Assembly (NCBI GenBank): GCA_013140875.1 | Contig: JABFSB010000316.1 | Coordinates: 1-13,975 of the forward strand | Origin: Acidobacteriota bacterium | GTDB taxonomy: Bacteria > Acidobacteriota > Blastocatellia > Pyrinomonadales > Pyrinomonadaceae | Reading direction: 5' to 3' | DNA length: 13,975 bases | In this document: one piece after another, positions 1-5,758 of the stretch | Layout: the number at the start of each line of letters is the position of its first letter | Numbering within the stretch: position 1 is the stretch's first letter | Translations under genes and position numbers: made by a program | Notes under the pieces: generated by a model | What the model saw: the letters and a program-made list of their open reading frames with translations, nothing else | Database searches by the model: none | What the model was told of the DNA's origin: nothing

Positions 1-519
1 GATCGTGCTTTGGCTAAAAACGGGACTTGAAAGAACGACGATCTTTCCGGTTACATCAACGCCGGCAAAGGCGTCGATGTTCTTCGATTTGACCAGCCAT
101 CCGTCTTTTCCAAAAACAAGCGGCCCGCTGGCCGTACCGCTGCCCGACAGACGAAAAAAGTCCTCGCCAAGTTTTAACTGCTTGCCGGCGATCTCAAGCT
201 TAGTGTTCTCGAGGTCGAGCGATTCGCGGGACAAAGCTATTTTTTGAAAAAAACTGCCATTGTCGCCGGCACCTTTGAATCCCCATTTTTCAAGGTTCAT
301 CTTGATGAATTCGGCCGTCACGTCCAGGCCCTGTGAAGGCGTATCGCGTCCGCCCATCGCATCGGACGCCACGAAATGAAGATAGGAGCTGAGCTGAGAA
401 GCAGTGATCGCGTCGGCCATTTTGCGCTCCGCCGATGTGATCTTTACCGCCTGGCCGAACGCCGTTGACGGCACCAACATGCCGACAATTAAAAGAAAAG
501 TAAAAAGTTTTTTGTTCAT
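1..519 (-). CDS. Secreted M28-type metallopeptidase, N-terminal part (runs off left edge)
   Basis: 173 codons are visible, starting at ATG 519; the frame is open to base 1, so the C-terminus lies outside. The N-terminus is a clear Sec signal peptide: MNKK, a hydrophobic stretch to about residue 18, then a likely cleavage after AFG or AFGQA near residues 20-23. Next comes the usual start of M28 aminopeptidases, with SSYLHFVASDAMGGRDTPSQ and then EFIKMNLEKWGFKGAG at about residues 46-86. Near residues 155-166, GVDVTGKIVVLSS resembles the PA domain inserted in many of these enzymes. The zinc ligands would be in the missing part, so catalysis cannot be checked. It lies 126 bp downstream of lpxI on the same strand, with an inverted repeat between. 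The family is inferred from the N-terminal pattern; another PA-containing peptidase is possible. Confidence 0.8.
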   Translation of the reverse strand, partial: MNKKLFTFLLIVGMLVPSTAFGQAVKITSAERKMADAITASQLSSYLHFVASDAMGGRDTPSQGLDVTAEFIKMNLEKWGFKGAGDNGSFFQKIALSRESLDLENTKLEIAGKQLKLGEDFFRLSGSGTASGPLVFGKDGWLVKSKNIDAFAGVDVTGKIVVLSSPVFSQSTI

Positions 520-580
520 CTATTCTCCACAAGATATTTGGATATGTTACGCATGCCCCGATGATTTGTTTCCACACGAA

Positions 581-646
581 AATTGTCAATTGTCAATTGG
601 AAAAATCTAAACGCAATTCCAATTAACAATCTGCCAATTAACAATT
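581..646. repeat. Inverted repeat of AATTG-type units after lpxI
   Basis: The left arm (581-600) carries AATTGTC in tandem and ends in CAATTGG. The right arm (619-646) carries CCAATTAACAAT twice. The arms are imperfect complements and would form a long AT-rich hairpin. The right arm touches the lpxI stop codon (646-648), so the hairpin would lie at the 3' end of the lpxI transcript. There is no clean U-tract, so terminator function is only a possibility. Confidence 0.6.
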
Positions 647-1446
647 CAGAACGTTCCTACGACCGTTATTTTATTGGCATCGGCGAGTTTTATCATTGCT
701 TCGCGATCGAAAACAAGCGTCTTTCCGGCCGTAATCGAAATGCAGGTTGCGCCGGCCTTGATCATCGTTTCCACGGTCGGCGGGCCAACCACCGGGACGT
801 CGAAACGCATGTCCTGATCGGGTTTTGCCACTTTTACGACCGTTAACTTGCCGTTTGCCAGTTTTCCGGCCCTTTCAATTGTTGCATCTGTACCCTCCAT
901 TGCCTCGATCGCAACGCAGGCTTTTGCCCGGACGACGATCGTTTGCCCGAGATCGAGCCGAGCGATCTCGCTCGCGATGTGAAGGCCGTATTCGATATTC
1001 TCGAGCTCGGTATCACTCGGGTTTCTTCTTGTCAGAACGCCTTTAGGGGCAAGATGTTCCTTTAAGAAAAAGGTCGAATCGATCAACTCGATGCCGTCCT
1101 TTTCAAGCTCGGCCGCGATGCCGCCGATCAGCGAATCGGTATTGCGTTTCGGCAAATTCCAAAGCATTTTCAACATTCTGACATCGGGGACTGCTCCGGA
1201 AAAAAGCTGGACATGCTTGACCTGGCCGGCCATCATCACTTTCTCAACGCCGGCGTTCTTGAAGAACGAGATCATTTTGCCAAGCTGGCCGATGCCGACC
1301 CACGCAACATTTTCCGCGATCTCGTCGATGCGTTTTTCGGTCTCTTCCTTAATGGCGGCAACGGCCAGCGATTCACCCGCTTTCTTTGCACCTTCAAGCA
1401 CCAGAAAAGGGAAATCGCCATTGCCGGCGATCAGTCCGTATCTCAT
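646..1446 (-). CDS. lpxI: UDP-2,3-diacylglucosamine pyrophosphatase LpxI
   Basis: LpxI hydrolyses UDP-2,3-diacylglucosamine to lipid X and UMP in lipid A synthesis, replacing LpxH in many bacteria. The protein has 266 residues from ATG 1446, which begins MRYGLIAGNGDFP, the typical LpxI N-terminus. A start 24 codons upstream (1518) is open but adds residues unlike the family. The C-terminal domain has AIEAMEGTDATIERAG (about residues 180-193) and KPDQDMRFDVPVVGPPT (208-224); D216 probably corresponds to the catalytic Asp225 of the Caulobacter enzyme. Length fits the family. It follows the GNAT gene by 61 bp on the same strand. It implies an outer membrane with lipid A. No other lpx gene is visible. 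Confidence 0.93.
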   Translation of the reverse strand: MRYGLIAGNGDFPFLVLEGAKKAGESLAVAAIKEETEKRIDEIAENVAWVGIGQLGKMISFFKNAGVEKVMMAGQVKHVQLFSGAVPDVRMLKMLWNLPKRNTDSLIGGIAAELEKDGIELIDSTFFLKEHLAPKGVLTRRNPSDTELENIEYGLHIASEIARLDLGQTIVVRAKACVAIEAMEGTDATIERAGKLANGKLTVVKVAKPDQDMRFDVPVVGPPTVETMIKAGATCISITAGKTLVFDREAMIKLADANKITVVGTF

Positions 1447-1507
1447 AAAATGCGGCTCTATTATCAGGAAGAAGCGAGGCGTTTGTAAAAGTTGAAAAGC
1501 GGAAAAA

Positions 1508-2011
1508 CTAAAGTTCAACCGAAAAAAGCTTTAAGTTTTCGCCGCCGAGTTCGAGTTCGCTATCGAAAGCCAGGCCGATCTTTTCCAGAAGCCGTCCGGA
1601 AGCCTCATTGTCGAGGGTCGTGATCGCAAGCACGCGGGCAAGACCGAGAGTCTCTCGCCCATAGTGCATTGTGGCCGATGCCGCCTCGAACGCGTAGCCT
1701 TGCTTTTCGAACTGCGGCAAAAGCGCAAATCCGATATCAGGATCGGGAAGCGTATCGCGTCGGACAAAACCGCAAAGGCCGATCGGCTCGGCCGAATTTT
1801 TCAGCTCCATCAAAAACAGCCCGAACCCATTGTCTCTGTAACTATTGGAAAAACGCGTTCGAATGTACTCGCGAGCTTGGTCGAGGTTGCGCACACCGCG
1901 ATCACCGATGAACTTCTTGAAGGAAGGTTGGTTAAGCAGGCCAAGGACAAAGGCCGCGTCGTCGGCCGTTGCTTCACGCAGTATAAGTCGTTCAGTTTCG
2001 AGAATTTTCAT
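1508..2011 (-). CDS. GNAT family N-acetyltransferase, RimJ/RimL-like
   Basis: 167 residues. The N-terminus MKILETERLILREATADDA is the standard start of RimJ/RimL-type acetyltransferases. The acetyl-CoA loop region is present as LPQFEKQGYAFEAA (about residues 98-111), and the C-terminal part has RVLAITTLDNEASGRLLEKIG, the conserved N-x-x-S-x-x-L-x-E-K-x-G pattern. The enzyme should move an acetyl group from acetyl-CoA to an amine, often a protein N-terminus or small molecule; the substrate cannot be read from sequence. Its ATG overlaps the TGA of the ferritin-like gene in an ATGA (2008-2011), so the two are probably translationally coupled. Confidence 0.88.
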   Translation of the reverse strand: MKILETERLILREATADDAAFVLGLLNQPSFKKFIGDRGVRNLDQAREYIRTRFSNSYRDNGFGLFLMELKNSAEPIGLCGFVRRDTLPDPDIGFALLPQFEKQGYAFEAASATMHYGRETLGLARVLAITTLDNEASGRLLEKIGLAFDSELELGGENLKLFSVEL

Positions 2012-2463
2012 TCGCTGAACGGCGTGATCTCGCCGGGCTTGCGAAGCATTTTGTTTACTTCGTCAAGGTGAGTTTCTTCCAGAAGGATCATCTCGCGGGA
2101 GTATTCCTCGAGCGTCACGTTTTTACCCTCGGCGAGTTTCAACAGATCGTAATATGCCGAAAGCGTCGTCGATTCCTGCTCAAGGCTTTCGCGCAGTATG
2201 TCACCAATGTCGTGTTTGTGCGTCTCAAGCAGTGTTCCGATCTTCAATGACGGATGCCCGCCAAGCATCGTTACAAATTCACCCGCCCTTTTAGCATGGG
2301 CCAAACTCTCATTCGCATTCCCGTCCAGCCATGACACAATCGGTATGCGGTTATACCCAAATACCATCAAAGAATAATGCGTATACCGCACCACGCCGGC
2401 CAGCTCCAGTTCCATGATGCGGTTGAGAACTTCGATTGCTTTTTGATTTTCGGTTTCGTTCAT
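2008..2463 (-). CDS. Ferritin-like (bacterioferritin/Dps-like) diiron protein
   Basis: 151 residues with the four-helix pattern of bacterioferritin. Likely metal ligands are E18 or E20 in RIMELELAGVVRY, E52 and H56 in NESLAHAKR, a Glu near 93-97 in RESLEQES, and the C-terminal E129-x-x-H132 in LEETHLDE. Two differences from E. coli Bfr: the position matching heme ligand Met52 is leucine (L54), so heme binding is unlikely, and the central site reads ExxxH rather than ExxH. It may store iron or protect against peroxide, but could be another ferritin-like oxidase. Its ATG overlaps the toxin stop in an ATGA, and its stop overlaps the GNAT start the same way. Confidence 0.82.
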   Translation of the reverse strand: MNETENQKAIEVLNRIMELELAGVVRYTHYSLMVFGYNRIPIVSWLDGNANESLAHAKRAGEFVTMLGGHPSLKIGTLLETHKHDIGDILRESLEQESTTLSAYYDLLKLAEGKNVTLEEYSREMILLEETHLDEVNKMLRKPGEITPFSE

Positions 2464-2765
2464 GCGGTTAGTCTTCCCGTGTGCGGTCCACGAATGTGTA
2501 AAATCGTAACCAATGAGCCTTTAACGTTGAAGATGACTATGTAGCGCCCAAGAATCAACTGTCTAACTTCAACGTCGTACTCATCGTTTTCGGCGGCGAT
2601 CGGGTGGCCTAGCGGAAACGAGGTCAGGAGCTGATCAATCGCGTCGTTAATTTGAACATACCATGTTGCAGCTTCTATTCTTCCCCATCTTTCGCAACCC
2701 CACTCAAACGAGGTTTCGAGATCCGCAATCGCCTCAGAAGAAAATTCGACGTTGAATCGGGGCAT
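2460..2765 (-). CDS. RelE/ParE-family toxin
   Basis: 101 residues. Family marks are the N-terminal FSSEAIADLETSFEW helix region, a central FPLGHPIAAEN turn (about residues 50-60), and the C-terminal strands VRQLILGRYIVIFNV and VTILHIRGP. This fits the RelE/ParE fold, whose members poison DNA gyrase (ParE) or cleave mRNA on the ribosome (RelE); sequence reading alone cannot decide which. The gene starts 2 nt after the antitoxin stop, the usual order and spacing for a type II pair. Unusually, the toxin stop overlaps the start of the ferritin-like gene. Confidence 0.85.
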   Translation of the reverse strand: MPRFNVEFSSEAIADLETSFEWGCERWGRIEAATWYVQINDAIDQLLTSFPLGHPIAAENDEYDVEVRQLILGRYIVIFNVKGSLVTILHIRGPHTGRLTA

Positions 2766-2767
2766 GG

Positions 2768-3055
2768 TCAGGAACGTATCTTGTATTTCTTTTCAAAATC
2801 ACGAAACACTTCCGCCGCCGGCTTTGTGCGGCCGGCCTTCATGTCTTCGATCCCACGTTTAACAGCGGCTATCATCTGACGCCGTTCCCTATCGCGGAGA
2901 TACTCTTCATAGCTCTCGGGATCATGCAGAACCGCAGCTGCCTTGCCATTAACTGTCAATACGATTGGTTCACCCGTCCTTTTCAGCTGTCTCAACAACT
3001 TTGAAGAATCCCTTTTAAAGACGCTAAGACTCTGAATGTCGCGCTCTAACTTCAT
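2768..3055 (-). CDS. Phd/YefM-family antitoxin
   Basis: 95 residues. SVFKRDSSKLLRQLKRTGEP followed by IVLTVNGKAAAVLHDPESYEEYL matches the N-terminal DNA-binding dimer domain of Phd/YefM antitoxins. The charged C-terminal part (after about residue 60, ending FRDFEKKYKIRS) would wrap the toxin. Such antitoxins bind their toxin and repress their own operon; an operator is expected in 3056-3098 but I cannot define one. The gene follows lipA by 43 bp and sits directly before the ParE-type gene. No strong ribosome binding site is visible. Confidence 0.87.
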   Translation of the reverse strand: MKLERDIQSLSVFKRDSSKLLRQLKRTGEPIVLTVNGKAAAVLHDPESYEEYLRDRERRQMIAAVKRGIEDMKAGRTKPAAEVFRDFEKKYKIRS

Positions 3056-3098
3056 ATCGGAAGTTTCTCACAAATAGTTGCCAAATTCAATGTAAATT

Positions 3099-4022
3099 TC
3101 ACAATTTTCCGTTTTCGGTTTGTTGCCGTGCATGATAAGAACTTCGTGTCAGTGGCGACGACTCAACATGCTTAAATCCCATCGCCTCGCCGATTTTTTT
3201 CCATTCGGCGAACTCCTCCGGCGTGACGTAGCGTTCGACCGGCAGACGTTTTTCGTAGGGTTGGAGGTATTGGCCGATGGTCATGATGTCGCAACTCACC
3301 GCGCGTAAATCTTTCATAAGATCGACGACCTCCTCGAACGTTTCGCCCAGGCCTGCCATGATGCCGCTTTTAGTTTTCATTGACCGAAACTGCGTATCAC
3401 GGAAACGGGCAGATCGTTCAAGCAGTTCGAGCGTCTGTGCATATTTTGCATCCGGCCGCACGCGGCGATAGAGCCGTGCAATTGTTTCGGTGTTGTGGTT
3501 GAGCACATCGGGGCGGGCAACCAATACATTGTTCAGTGCTTGTTCGTCGCCGTTAAAATCGGGAATCAAAACCTCGACCTTGCAGCCGGGATTCATTTCG
3601 CTGACTTTTGTGATTGTCTCGGCCCAGTGCATCGAGCCGCCGTCGGCTAGATCATCGCGATTGACCGATGTTATGACGGCGTGTTTGAGATCGAGATGTT
3701 TCACCGCCTCGGCCACGTGCGTTGGCTCGAGCGGGTCAAGGTTCATCGGCGTACCTTTGTTTACCGCACAAAATCCGCAATGCCGCGTGCAGGTGTCGCC
3801 GCCGAGCATGAATGTCGCAGTTTTGTCCGTCCAGCATTCGAAAATATTCGGGCACTTCGCTTCCTGGCAAACAGTATGCAGGTTCAGCCCGTCGATCAGG
3901 TTCAGCACCTTATTCTGGTTCGACGGGTCGCCAAGCTTTATCTTTAGCCAGTCGGGTTTCTTCAGCCGCTCACGCTGTTTGCGATTGAGAAAGTTTTTTA
4001 CAAGAACTTTTTCTTCGATCAT
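3099..4022 (-). CDS. lipA: Lipoyl synthase (radical SAM)
   Basis: LipA inserts two sulfur atoms into protein-bound octanoyl groups to make the lipoyl cofactor of 2-oxoacid dehydrogenases and the glycine cleavage system. The protein has 307 residues, normal for the family. The auxiliary [4Fe-4S] cluster motif is C52-x4-C57-x5-C63 and the radical-SAM motif is C78-x3-C82-x2-C85 (CTRHCGFC). The C-terminus has the RSSY motif (SPLTRSSYHA), which includes the serine ligand to the auxiliary cluster. The start at 4022 has a purine-rich stretch (AAAGAG) just upstream. It stands head-to-head with the plus-strand sulfur locus. No lipB is visible. Confidence 0.96.
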   Translation of the reverse strand: MIEEKVLVKNFLNRKQRERLKKPDWLKIKLGDPSNQNKVLNLIDGLNLHTVCQEAKCPNIFECWTDKTATFMLGGDTCTRHCGFCAVNKGTPMNLDPLEPTHVAEAVKHLDLKHAVITSVNRDDLADGGSMHWAETITKVSEMNPGCKVEVLIPDFNGDEQALNNVLVARPDVLNHNTETIARLYRRVRPDAKYAQTLELLERSARFRDTQFRSMKTKSGIMAGLGETFEEVVDLMKDLRAVSCDIMTIGQYLQPYEKRLPVERYVTPEEFAEWKKIGEAMGFKHVESSPLTRSSYHARQQTENGKL

Positions 4023-4073
4023 AACTCTTTACCCTATTCTAACATCTCGAGCTTCGCTCGACGGCAAAACGTG

Positions 4074-4150
4074 TGCAGAAGCCCGCGCGTTAGCAAGGGC
4101 GTAATCGCCAAGTTGAGCCTTATGTCCCTGCTAACACTCGGCCTTCCGCA
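4074..4150. repeat. REP-like hairpin repeat, copy 1 (degenerate)
   Basis: The left arm reads GCAGAAGCCCGCGCGTTAGC then AAGGGCGTAAT. The right arm is a worn complement (ATGTCCCTGCTAACACTCGG then CCTTCCGCA). It is the same family as the copies at 5432 and 13063. It lies between lipA and the cysM promoter. Confidence 0.85.
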
Positions 4151-4186
4151 ACTCGCATGGCACATATCATCGCAACAAAACAAAAG

Positions 4187-4215
4187 TTGACAACCTCCGC
4201 TGAATCCACTATTTT
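4187..4215 (+). promoter_or_regulatory. Sigma-70 type promoter of the cysM leader
   Basis: A perfect -35 TTGACA at 4187-4192 and a -10 TATTTT at 4210-4215 (4 of 6 consensus) are separated by exactly 17 bp. Transcription would start near 4222, about 27 nt before the leader peptide start codon. Predicted from sequence only. Confidence 0.6.
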
Positions 4216-4248
4216 CAGAATATAGACTTTTTTGTAATGATTCAAATT

Positions 4249-4338
4249 ATGAAATATCCTCAGCCTTTTCATTGTATTTGTTGTTGCTGTGAAACGTGCG
4301 CCTGTCGGGCGTCGCGGCTGGGGTTTTGCGTCGGATGA
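4249..4338 (+). CDS. Cysteine-rich leader peptide (attenuator peptide) upstream of cysM
   Basis: A 29-codon frame, ATG 4249 to TGA 4336-4338. It encodes MKYPQPFHCICCCCETC and continues ACRASRLGFCVG. Eight of 29 residues are cysteine (positions 9, 11-14, 17, 19 and 27), including four consecutive Cys codons at 4279-4290. Such density is very unlikely by chance directly upstream of a cysteine synthase gene. It lies between a good promoter and a rho-independent terminator, as in classical amino-acid biosynthetic attenuators. No clear Shine-Dalgarno sequence precedes it, which is the main weakness. Its product is probably only a sensor of charged Cys-tRNA; a stable metal-binding micropeptide is a less likely alternative. 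Confidence 0.8.
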   Translation: MKYPQPFHCICCCCETCACRASRLGFCVG

Positions 4339-4406
4339 CCGGGTAACAAGAACGCAATGGAAAATCCTTAGAGCCGTGAATTCGATAAAGATTCACGGCT
4401 TTTTTG
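4286..4406 (+). promoter_or_regulatory. Ribosome-mediated cysteine attenuator (alternative RNA structures)
   Basis: Four segments give mutually exclusive pairings. Segment 1 is GCUGUGA (4286-4292, over the last Cys codons of the run). Segment 2 is UCGCGGCU (4312-4319). Segment 3 is AGCCGUGA (4372-4379). Segment 4 is AUUCACGGCU (4391-4400). 1:2 gives 7 bp with two G-U pairs. 2:3 gives 8 bp with one G-U pair. 3:4 is the 10-bp terminator. A ribosome stalled at Cys codons would cover segment 1, free segment 2 to pair with 3, and prevent termination. Efficient translation to the stop at 4338 covers segment 2 and lets 3:4 form. Pairings were worked out by hand, without folding energies. Confidence 0.72.
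4372..4406 (+). terminator. Rho-independent terminator in the cysM leader
   Basis: A perfect 10-bp stem, AGCCGTGAAT (4372-4381) with ATTCACGGCT (4391-4400), has a 9-nt loop and is followed by a run of T (4400-4405). It lies 63 nt before the chosen cysM start and 34 nt after the leader peptide stop, the position expected for an attenuator. Confidence 0.88.
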
Positions 4407-4461
4407 TCCGGCAAACTTCGGTTTGTCGAGCGCGGGGGCGGCAAACCGAAGTTTGCCGGAC
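4406..4461. repeat. Perfect 20-bp-stem hairpin repeat just before cysM
   Basis: The left arm GTCCGGCAAACTTCGGTTTG (4406-4425) is exactly complementary to the right arm at 4442-4461, with a 16-nt GC-rich loop. It sits between the terminator T-tract and the cysM ATG, only 7 nt before the latter. An N-terminally extended cysM frame through this repeat exists but is not credible. The arms differ from the REP-like family elsewhere in the window. Confidence 0.85.
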
Positions 4462-4468
4462 ATTGAAA

Positions 4469-5431
4469 ATGCAAACAGCAATAAAAGAAATGAAAGTACA
4501 AACGGCGTTTCGGGCGGACGAGATCTCAAAGGGCTTTCTCGAAGCAGCCGTGGGTAACACGCCGCTCGTCCGATTGAGGAGCGTGGCGCGCGGGCTTCCG
4601 GAGGGCGTCGAAGTATACGCGAAGGCGGAATTCATGAACCCGGGCGGATCGGTAAAAGACCGGGCCGCGCTGGCGATGATCCTGGCCGGAGAGAAGAGCG
4701 GTGAATTGACGCCCGAAAAAACCATTCTGGACGCAACGAGCGGCAATACCGGCATTGCTTACGCGATGCTCGGCTCGGCTCGCGGATATCCGGTCATGCT
4801 GACGCTGCCAAAAAACGCTAGTGCCGCCCGAAAGCGAATTTTGAAACTTTACGGTGCCGAAATAATCGAAACCGACCCGCTGCATGCTACCGACGGGGCC
4901 CAGATCGTGGCCCGCGAGCTGGTGGCAAAACATCCCGACAAATATTTCTACCCCGACCAATACAACAACGAAGCCAATTGGAAGGCCCATTACGCGACGA
5001 CCGCACCTGAAATATGGTGGCAGACGAACGGCCGCGTCACGCATTTTATTGCGGGTTTGGGAACGACGGGCACCTTCGTCGGCACCGCCCGCAGACTAAA
5101 GGAATTCAACCCGGACGTGCGCGCGATCTCGATCCAACCGGAATCTCCGATGCACGGGTTAGAGGGAATGAAACACCTCGACACGGCGATAGTGCCCGGC
5201 ATCTATGACGCCGGTCTGGCGGATGAAAACGTCACGGTCACAACCGAAAACGCCCAGGCCATGACCCGACGACTGGCCCGCGAAGAGGGCTTGTTCGTCG
5301 GTCCCAGCTCGGGAGCGAATGTTTTCGCCGCGGTCCGTCTCGCCGAACAACTGGAAGGCGACGCGGTCGTCGTCACAATCCTCTGCGACGGCGGCGGGAA
5401 ATATATGAACGAAGAATTCTGGAACGAATGA
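4469..5431 (+). CDS. cysM: Cysteine synthase, CysM-like (PLP fold type II)
   Basis: 320 residues from ATG 4469. The enzyme replaces the activated hydroxyl of a serine ester with sulfur; its M. tuberculosis counterpart uses O-phosphoserine and thiocarboxylated CysO. Seen: NPGGSVKDR with the PLP lysine K63, the substrate loop TSGNTG (90-95), the phosphate loop GLGTTGT (196-202), and SSGA near 280-283. The frame is open upstream to 4289, but that part crosses the leader, terminator and hairpin, so ATG 4469 or 4490 (residue 8) is preferred; neither has a strong ribosome site. The segment after SIQPE (224-232) has no arginine where I place M. tuberculosis Arg220, which binds the substrate phosphate, so O-acetylserine or another donor is possible. 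It is controlled by the cysteine attenuator and followed at once by a REP-like hairpin. Confidence 0.92.
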   Translation: MQTAIKEMKVQTAFRADEISKGFLEAAVGNTPLVRLRSVARGLPEGVEVYAKAEFMNPGGSVKDRAALAMILAGEKSGELTPEKTILDATSGNTGIAYAMLGSARGYPVMLTLPKNASAARKRILKLYGAEIIETDPLHATDGAQIVARELVAKHPDKYFYPDQYNNEANWKAHYATTAPEIWWQTNGRVTHFIAGLGTTGTFVGTARRLKEFNPDVRAISIQPESPMHGLEGMKHLDTAIVPGIYDAGLADENVTVTTENAQAMTRRLAREEGLFVGPSSGANVFAAVRLAEQLEGDAVVVTILCDGGGKYMNEEFWNE

Positions 5432-5507
5432 TGCGGAAGCCCGCGCGTGAGCAAGGGCGCAATGCTCAAGTGTCGTTTACGCCCTTGCTCACGCGCGGGC
5501 TTCCGCA
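5432..5507. repeat. REP-like hairpin repeat, copy 2 (perfect 28-bp stem)
   Basis: The left arm 5432-5459 (starting TGCGGAAGCCCGCGCGTGAG) is exactly complementary to 5480-5507, with a 20-nt loop. It begins on the base after the cysM stop codon. It could protect or end the cysM mRNA, though no T-tract follows. Confidence 0.92.
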
Positions 5508-5557
5508 TGCACTTGGCTTATGCAAATCGATCTTTGATAACTGATTCTGATTCGGCC

Positions 5558-5586
5558 TTGACAACGCCGGGTAAGTTGCCTAAGCT
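5558..5586 (+). promoter_or_regulatory. Candidate promoter for the riboswitch-metB-like transcript
   Basis: A perfect TTGACA (5558-5563) is followed after 17 bp by TAAGCT (5581-5586), a poor -10 (3 of 6). It is placed correctly to start a transcript near 5593 that carries the SAM-II-like element. Confidence 0.4.
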
Positions 5587-5627
5587 ACCTTTAGTTCTTT
5601 TTCACGTTTTCTTTTGAAAACAACGAC

Positions 5628-5680
5628 AGTGGCGATTTAAGGTTAACTTGCTCCACTAAAAAAACTGCTAAACAACTGCA
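5628..5680 (+). ncRNA. Candidate SAM-II riboswitch
   Basis: Features in the SAM-II order: P1 AGUGG (5628-5632) pairing with CCACU (5653-5657); the conserved loop start GAUUUAA (5634-5640); UUGC (5648-5651) at the loop end; an A-rich joint; then GCUAAA (5667-5672). A pseudoknot GGUU (5641-5644) with AACU (5674-5677) is possible. A strong terminator follows within 20 nt, then a methionine-pathway gene, the usual target of SAM-II. The second pseudoknot helix (P2a) is weak as I align it, so the call rests on motif order and context. The class binds S-adenosylmethionine and lowers expression when SAM is abundant. Confidence 0.55.
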
Positions 5681-5696
5681 AAGAGATTTCAAAAGA

Positions 5697-5732
5697 AGCT
5701 CTCGTGCTTTTAAATAGCACGAGGGCTTTTTT
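5697..5732 (+). terminator. Rho-independent terminator after the SAM-II-like element
   Basis: A 12-bp stem AGCTCTCGTGCT (5697-5708) with AGCACGAGGGCT (5716-5727), one G-U pair, has a 7-nt loop and is followed by TTTTTT and then a second T-run. It lies about 25 nt before the next start codon and probably acts as the riboswitch expression platform. AAGAG at 5681-5685 could compete for its left arm. Confidence 0.88.
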
Positions 5733-5758
5733 CTTTTTGGCGGTTGTCGGAGGAAATA

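Noticed and set aside
4222..4406. cysM leader as a T-box or SAM-I riboswitch
   Set aside because: I looked for the T-box AGGGTGGNACCGCG element and the SAM-I core and found neither. The Cys-rich frame explains the leader better.
4289..4468. N-terminal extension of the cysM reading frame to 4289
   Set aside because: It crosses the leader peptide region, the terminator and a perfect hairpin in a different frame, starts at a non-ATG codon, and the encoded residues do not resemble any CysM N-terminus. ATG 4469 begins at the family's normal distance from the GNTP motif.
4074..5507. CRISPR array from the repeated hairpins
   Set aside because: The copies are palindromic, kilobases apart, without regular spacers and without cas genes; they are REP-like elements.
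5744..5758. TTG start for the metB-like gene
   Set aside because: ATG 5759 has an ideal GGAGG site, which the TTG start would place inside the coding sequence.
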